Shown: piece by piece, positions 4,609-7,700 of the stretch
How positions within the stretch are numbered: the first letter of the stretch is position 1
How the letters are laid out: each line of letters begins with the position of its first letter
Assembly: GCA_021813085.1 (NCBI GenBank)
Contig: JAKAMA010000104.1
Coordinates: 1-7,700, forward strand
Length of the DNA: 7,700 nt
Origin: Chloroflexota bacterium
GTDB lineage: Bacteria > Chloroflexota > Dehalococcoidia > DSTF01 > JACRBR01
Direction: 5' to 3'
Notes under the pieces: model-generated
Told to the model about the DNA's origin: nothing
Seen by the model: only the letters and a program-made list of their open reading frames with translations
Database searches by the model: none
Translations under genes and position numbers: made by a program

Positions 4609-7002
4609 GTGGCACGCGCCAGCCGTCACCGGCGTATCCGGCACGGGCGCATCCTCGGGCGCTCTGGTTCGCGCTCGCCGCTCGTCGCCGTCGGCGTGCC
4701 GCTGCTGCTGGCGGCGCTTGCCGCCGGCGTCGGCCTGTTCGCGGCCGCAGCCAGCTACTACCACGACGTGACCGCGAGCATCCCGACGCCCCAGCAGGCG
4801 ATTGCCCAACAGGGCGGCGGCGCCAAGATCTACGACCGTCACGGCACGCTGCTCTACCAGTTCCTCGACCCGCAGCACGGCTACCAGAAGCGCGTCCCAC
4901 TCGACCAGATCTCGCCGCTGGTCCAGGAGGCGACGATCGCCACCGAGGACGCGAGCTTCTATTCCAACCCGGGCATCAGCATCTCCGGGATCGCACGCGC
5001 CGCAATCGAGAACTTGACGCCAGGGCGGACGTTCCTCGATGGTCCCGGTGGCAGCACGATCACGCAGCAGCTCGTCAAGCAACTCTACTTCACGCCGCAA
5101 GAGCGCCAGGAGCGCTCGCTCTCGCGCAAGCTGCGCGAGGCAGTGATCGCGCTCAAGCTGACGCAGGACTACAACAAGCAGCAGATCCTCGACTGGTACC
5201 TGAACGAGATCCCGTACGGCAGCGAGTTCACGGGCATCGAGGCGGCGTCCGAGGGCTACTTCGGCTTGCCTGCGAAGGACCTCACGCTCGGCCAGGCGGC
5301 GTTCCTCGCCGGCTTGCCGCAATCGCCGTCACAGTACGACCCGTTCTTGCACTTCGCCGCCGCGAAGGCACGGCAGAGCGAGGTGCTGGACCTGATGGTG
5401 GAGCACGGCTACATCTCGCAGACCACGGCGAACTGGGCGCGACTCGAGCAGATCAAGCTCACCCCCAGGCCGCAGCCGTTCCTCGCCCCGCACTTCGTGC
5501 TCTACGTGGCGGACTACCTCCGGAAGACGCTCGGCGAGCAGGCGCTCATGCACGGCGGGCTCAGCGTCGTGACGACGCTCGACCTGAACCTCCAGGACCA
5601 GGCGCAGACGGTGCTCGACCACCAGATCGCGCAGCACGAGGCCGCGACGGGCGCGCACAACGGCGCGGTCGTGATCATCAGCCCGCCGACGGGCCAGATC
5701 CTAGCGATGGTCGGCAGCCGCAACTACTTCGATGCCACGATCGACGGCACCGTCAACAATGCGCTCGCGCTCCGCTCGCCGGGCTCCACGCTCAAGCCGT
5801 TCACGTACGTCACGGCGTTCGAGCACGGCTGGGGACCGGAGTGGCCGATCGTCGACTCGCCGATCACCTACACGGCGCCCGGCACGCAGCCGTTCACGCC
5901 GGTCAACCCGGACCACCGCAGTCATGGAGTCATCCCCGCCCGCGAGGCACTGGGCAACTCCCTCAACGTACCCGCGTTCAAGACGATCCTGTGGGCGGGC
6001 GTGCAGAACATGATCAACACCGCCAAGTCGATGGGGATCACGACGCTCGACGGGCACCAGCTCGGCCCGGCAGTCACCCTCGGCGGCAGCGACGTCAAGC
6101 TGCTGGACATGGTGTACGGCTACGCGACGTTCGCCAACGCCGGCACGATGGCAGGGGTGCCGACCGTCCTCGCGCTGCCGCCGGGGAACCGCAAGCTCGA
6201 CCCGAACCCGGTACTGTTCGTCACCGACCGCGCGGGCAGGATCGTGATGAACAACACGCAGCCGCACACCGAGCAGGTCATCAAGCCCGCGTACGCCTAC
6301 CTGATCACGCAGATCATCTCGAACGACGCGAACCGCCAGATCATCTTCGGCGCGGGCAGCGACCTGCACATCGCGGGGTATCGCGTCGCGGCGAAATCGG
6401 GCGCGAGCCAGCCATTCCCGAACAGCGACGCGACCGGCGACACGTGGGCGCTCGGCTACACGCCGGACGTCGCCGTCGGCGTCTGGGTCGGCCACAGCGA
6501 CTACGCGCCGATGTACAACCTCTTCAGCACCACGATCGCCGGGGCGGCGTGGCACGACATCATGCTCGACGCGCTGAAGTCGTTGCCGCAACGCCATCCC
6601 TTCGTGCGGCCGCCTGGCCTCGTCGAGGCGACCGTCTGCGTGCCCAGCGGCATCGTCGCGCCGGCCGGCGCGCACTGCCCGACGGTGACCGGCCTGTTCG
6701 CGCAGGACGCGCTCTCGAAGCAGGACGCCCGCTGGTGGGGCGGCCGCGAACTCCCGTCGGCACTGCCACTCTCCGCGCGCATCGACGGCATCCCCGCCGG
6801 AATCACCGGCTGGCAGCGCTATCTCGCGGAGGAGTACCTGCGAACGTACGGCGCACCGCCGACGCCAACGCCCACGCCGCAAACGACCGCCGTGCCGGCC
6901 GGCACGCCATCGCCGTCCGCAACGCCGACGATCGGCGCCACGCCCGCGGCCTCCGCGACCCGGGAGCCGACTGCCAAGGGGCACGGCCGAACACGCCGCT
7001 GA
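4609..7002 (+). CDS. Class A penicillin-binding protein (PBP1-type bifunctional glycosyltransferase/transpeptidase)
   Basis: A 797-residue membrane-anchored cell-wall synthase that polymerises lipid II and cross-links peptidoglycan. A basic cytoplasmic tail (1-22) precedes one membrane segment at about 24-50. The GT51 domain follows: E113-D-A-S-F-Y-S-N-P-G (catalytic Glu113), G147-G-S-T-I-T-Q-Q154 and R173-K-L-R-E177. The usual His of ED..F..H.G is Asn120. The transpeptidase domain has S393-T-L-K396 (acylated serine S393), S451-L-N453 and K596-S-G598, the last in place of the commoner KTG. C677 and C690 may form a disulfide after the core. The tail from about 750 to 787 is Pro/Thr/Ser/Ala-rich and likely a flexible linker or wall-spanning end. 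The GTG at 4609 is chosen on its ribosome binding site; an ATG at 4579 would add ten residues. It is likely a separate transcription unit. All catalytic motifs are present, so it should be active. Confidence 0.93.
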   Translation: MARASRHRRIRHGRILGRSGSRSPLVAVGVPLLLAALAAGVGLFAAAASYYHDVTASIPTPQQAIAQQGGGAKIYDRHGTLLYQFLDPQHGYQKRVPLDQISPLVQEATIATEDASFYSNPGISISGIARAAIENLTPGRTFLDGPGGSTITQQLVKQLYFTPQERQERSLSRKLREAVIALKLTQDYNKQQILDWYLNEIPYGSEFTGIEAASEGYFGLPAKDLTLGQAAFLAGLPQSPSQYDPFLHFAAAKARQSEVLDLMVEHGYISQTTANWARLEQIKLTPRPQPFLAPHFVLYVADYLRKTLGEQALMHGGLSVVTTLDLNLQDQAQTVLDHQIAQHEAATGAHNGAVVIISPPTGQILAMVGSRNYFDATIDGTVNNALALRSPGSTLKPFTYVTAFEHGWGPEWPIVDSPITYTAPGTQPFTPVNPDHRSHGVIPAREALGNSLNVPAFKTILWAGVQNMINTAKSMGITTLDGHQLGPAVTLGGSDVKLLDMVYGYATFANAGTMAGVPTVLALPPGNRKLDPNPVLFVTDRAGRIVMNNTQPHTEQVIKPAYAYLITQIISNDANRQIIFGAGSDLHIAGYRVAAKSGASQPFPNSDATGDTWALGYTPDVAVGVWVGHSDYAPMYNLFSTTIAGAAWHDIMLDALKSLPQRHPFVRPPGLVEATVCVPSGIVAPAGAHCPTVTGLFAQDALSKQDARWWGGRELPSALPLSARIDGIPAGITGWQRYLAEEYLRTYGAPPTPTPTPQTTAVPAGTPSPSATPTIGATPAASATREPTAKGHGRTRR
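6856..6972 (+). repeat. Pro/Thr/Ser/Ala low-complexity tail coding region of the penicillin-binding protein
   Basis: This segment encodes PPTPTPTPQTT and further P, T, S and A residues near the C terminus. The DNA is a degenerate run of ccg/acg/gcc codons. It is part of the gene, not a separate element. Such tails are common in extracytoplasmic linkers and may vary in length between strains. Confidence 0.6.
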
Positions 7003-7053
7003 TCCGCCCGCGGCCGGCTGTCTCGAATGCGGAGCGTTGGCTACGCTTCGGAC

Positions 7054-7700
7054 ATGGCACACCTGGCCCTGCGCGGCGGCACGCCCGTCCGCACGAAGCC
7101 CTGGCCCGCGTGGCCGCAGCACGATGAGCGAGAGGTCCGTAACCTCGCGGCGGTCGTCGAGAGCGGCAACTGGGGCGGCTTCCCATCCCCGAACACGGTC
7201 GGCGGCGAGTTCGCGCGCCGCTTCGCCGCCTACCATGGCGCGCGCTTCGGGGTCACGACCACCAGCGGCACCACCGCGATCGAGGTCGCGCTGCGGGCGC
7301 TCGGCCTGGAGCGCGGCGACGAGGTCATCGTCCCGGCGCTGACGTTTTACGCGACGGCGTTTGCCGCTCTCGTGCAGGGCTTCAAGCCGGTGTTCGCCGA
7401 CATCGACCCCGACACGTGGTGCATCGACCCGGGCGAGATCGAGCGGCACATCACCCCGGACACACGCGCCATCCTGCCGGTGCACCTGGGGTCGCGGATG
7501 GCCGACATGGACCGCATCGGCGAGATCGCCCGCGCGCACGGCCTGCGCGTCGTCGAGGACTGCGCGCACATGCACGGCGGCTTCTGGCGCGGCCGCGGCG
7601 CCGGCACGTTGGGCGACGCCGGATGCTTCAGCTTCCAGTCGTCAAAGCTGATGACCTGCGGCGAGGGCGGCATCATCATTACAGACGACGAAGACCTCGC
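7054..7700 (+). CDS. DegT/DnrJ/EryC1/StrS aminotransferase, 3' end outside window
   Basis: The first 215 codons of a PLP-dependent sugar-type aminotransferase that is normally about 370-400 residues; the frame is open to the window edge. Visible motifs are LALRGGTPVR (4-13), the T70-S-G-T-T phosphate-binding turn, VIVPALTFYATA (91-102), D169 in VVEDCAHMHGG (contact to the pyridine nitrogen), and K198 in FSFQSSKLMTCGEGG (Schiff-base lysine). The EDCAH.HGG...GRG.G and SFQ..KLMT.GEGG blocks resemble 3-amino-5-hydroxybenzoate synthase and scyllo-inosose aminotransferases more than the common DegT sugar aminotransferases (recalled from family knowledge). The product may be an amino sugar, aminocyclitol or related amino compound, probably formed with Glu or Gln as donor. 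The start is the ATG at 7054; an in-frame ATG at 7027 would add nine residues, and neither has a clear ribosome binding site. It follows the penicillin-binding-protein stop by 51 bases. Confidence 0.88.
   Translation, partial: MAHLALRGGTPVRTKPWPAWPQHDEREVRNLAAVVESGNWGGFPSPNTVGGEFARRFAAYHGARFGVTTTSGTTAIEVALRALGLERGDEVIVPALTFYATAFAALVQGFKPVFADIDPDTWCIDPGEIERHITPDTRAILPVHLGSRMADMDRIGEIARAHGLRVVEDCAHMHGGFWRGRGAGTLGDAGCFSFQSSKLMTCGEGGIIITDDEDL

Noticed and set aside
7033..7047. Small stem AGCGT-TGGCT-ACGCT just before the aminotransferase start
   Set aside because: Only five base pairs; possible influence on translation initiation, but too short to call a regulatory element.
4308..7127. A 939-codon plus-strand open frame overlapping the whole penicillin-binding-protein gene
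   Set aside because: Its translation is Arg/Pro/Ala-rich with no domain, and it lies in a shifted frame over a gene with all PBP motifs. It is a by-product of high GC.
5701..7575. A 624-codon minus-strand open frame antisense to the PBP and aminotransferase genes
   Set aside because: Arg/Val/Asp/Ala-rich composition typical of antisense frames in GC-rich genes; it crosses two well-supported genes.

Overview
The window is GC-rich bacterial DNA (roughly two thirds G+C by eye) with tightly packed genes. There is no RNA gene, insertion sequence, CRISPR array or long repeat that I can see. The organism cannot be named from this alone. The combination of an OB-fold (DUF35)/thiolase-like pair, a secreted hydrolase with a golvesin-type C-terminal module, and a class A penicillin-binding protein whose first glycosyltransferase motif reads ED..FY.NPG would fit a Chloroflexota lineage. 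An actinobacterium-like soil or marine bacterium is the main alternative. The penicillin-binding protein shows that the cell makes peptidoglycan.

Layout. (1) 56-1084 (+): an MDR-family NAD(P)H oxidoreductase with a structural zinc site but without the usual catalytic zinc ligands. (2) 1135-2478 (-): a secreted alpha/beta hydrolase (lipase/esterase type) with a golvesin/Xly-like C-terminal domain, convergent with gene 1. A long GC-rich hairpin at 1086-1131 lies between the two stop codons. (3) 2479-2668: a divergent intergenic region with a good minus-strand sigma70-type promoter and an operator-like palindrome. (4) 2669-3079 and 3102-4259 (+): a two-gene unit encoding a zinc-ribbon/OB-fold protein and a thiolase-superfamily protein. 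The two are joined by a nine-codon mini-ORF that makes ATGA overlaps at both ends. (5) 4260-4608: a 349-base stretch with no gene I can support. (6) 4609-7002 (+): a bifunctional class A penicillin-binding protein. (7) 7054 to the right edge (+): the first 215 codons of a PLP-dependent DegT/DnrJ/EryC1/StrS aminotransferase, cut by the window end.

How the genes relate. Genes 3-4 almost certainly work as one complex: DUF35 proteins are known obligate partners of thiolase-like enzymes acting on acyl-CoA thioesters. The thiolase-like protein keeps the GHP-type histidine but lacks both canonical catalytic cysteines. This points away from ordinary thiolysis and towards a repurposed activity, such as the retro-aldol cleavage done by Ltp2-ChsH2(DUF35) in steroid side-chain breakdown. 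The MDR oxidoreductase could act in the same catabolic setting, but that rests only on proximity. The penicillin-binding protein and the aminotransferase are separate functions (cell wall; amino-sugar, aminocyclitol or AHBA-like chemistry). The most noteworthy items are the cysteine-less thiolase/DUF35 pair, its unusual translational junction and the palindrome upstream of it, and the hydrolase-golvesin fusion. I found no clear sign of a wholly new multi-gene system.
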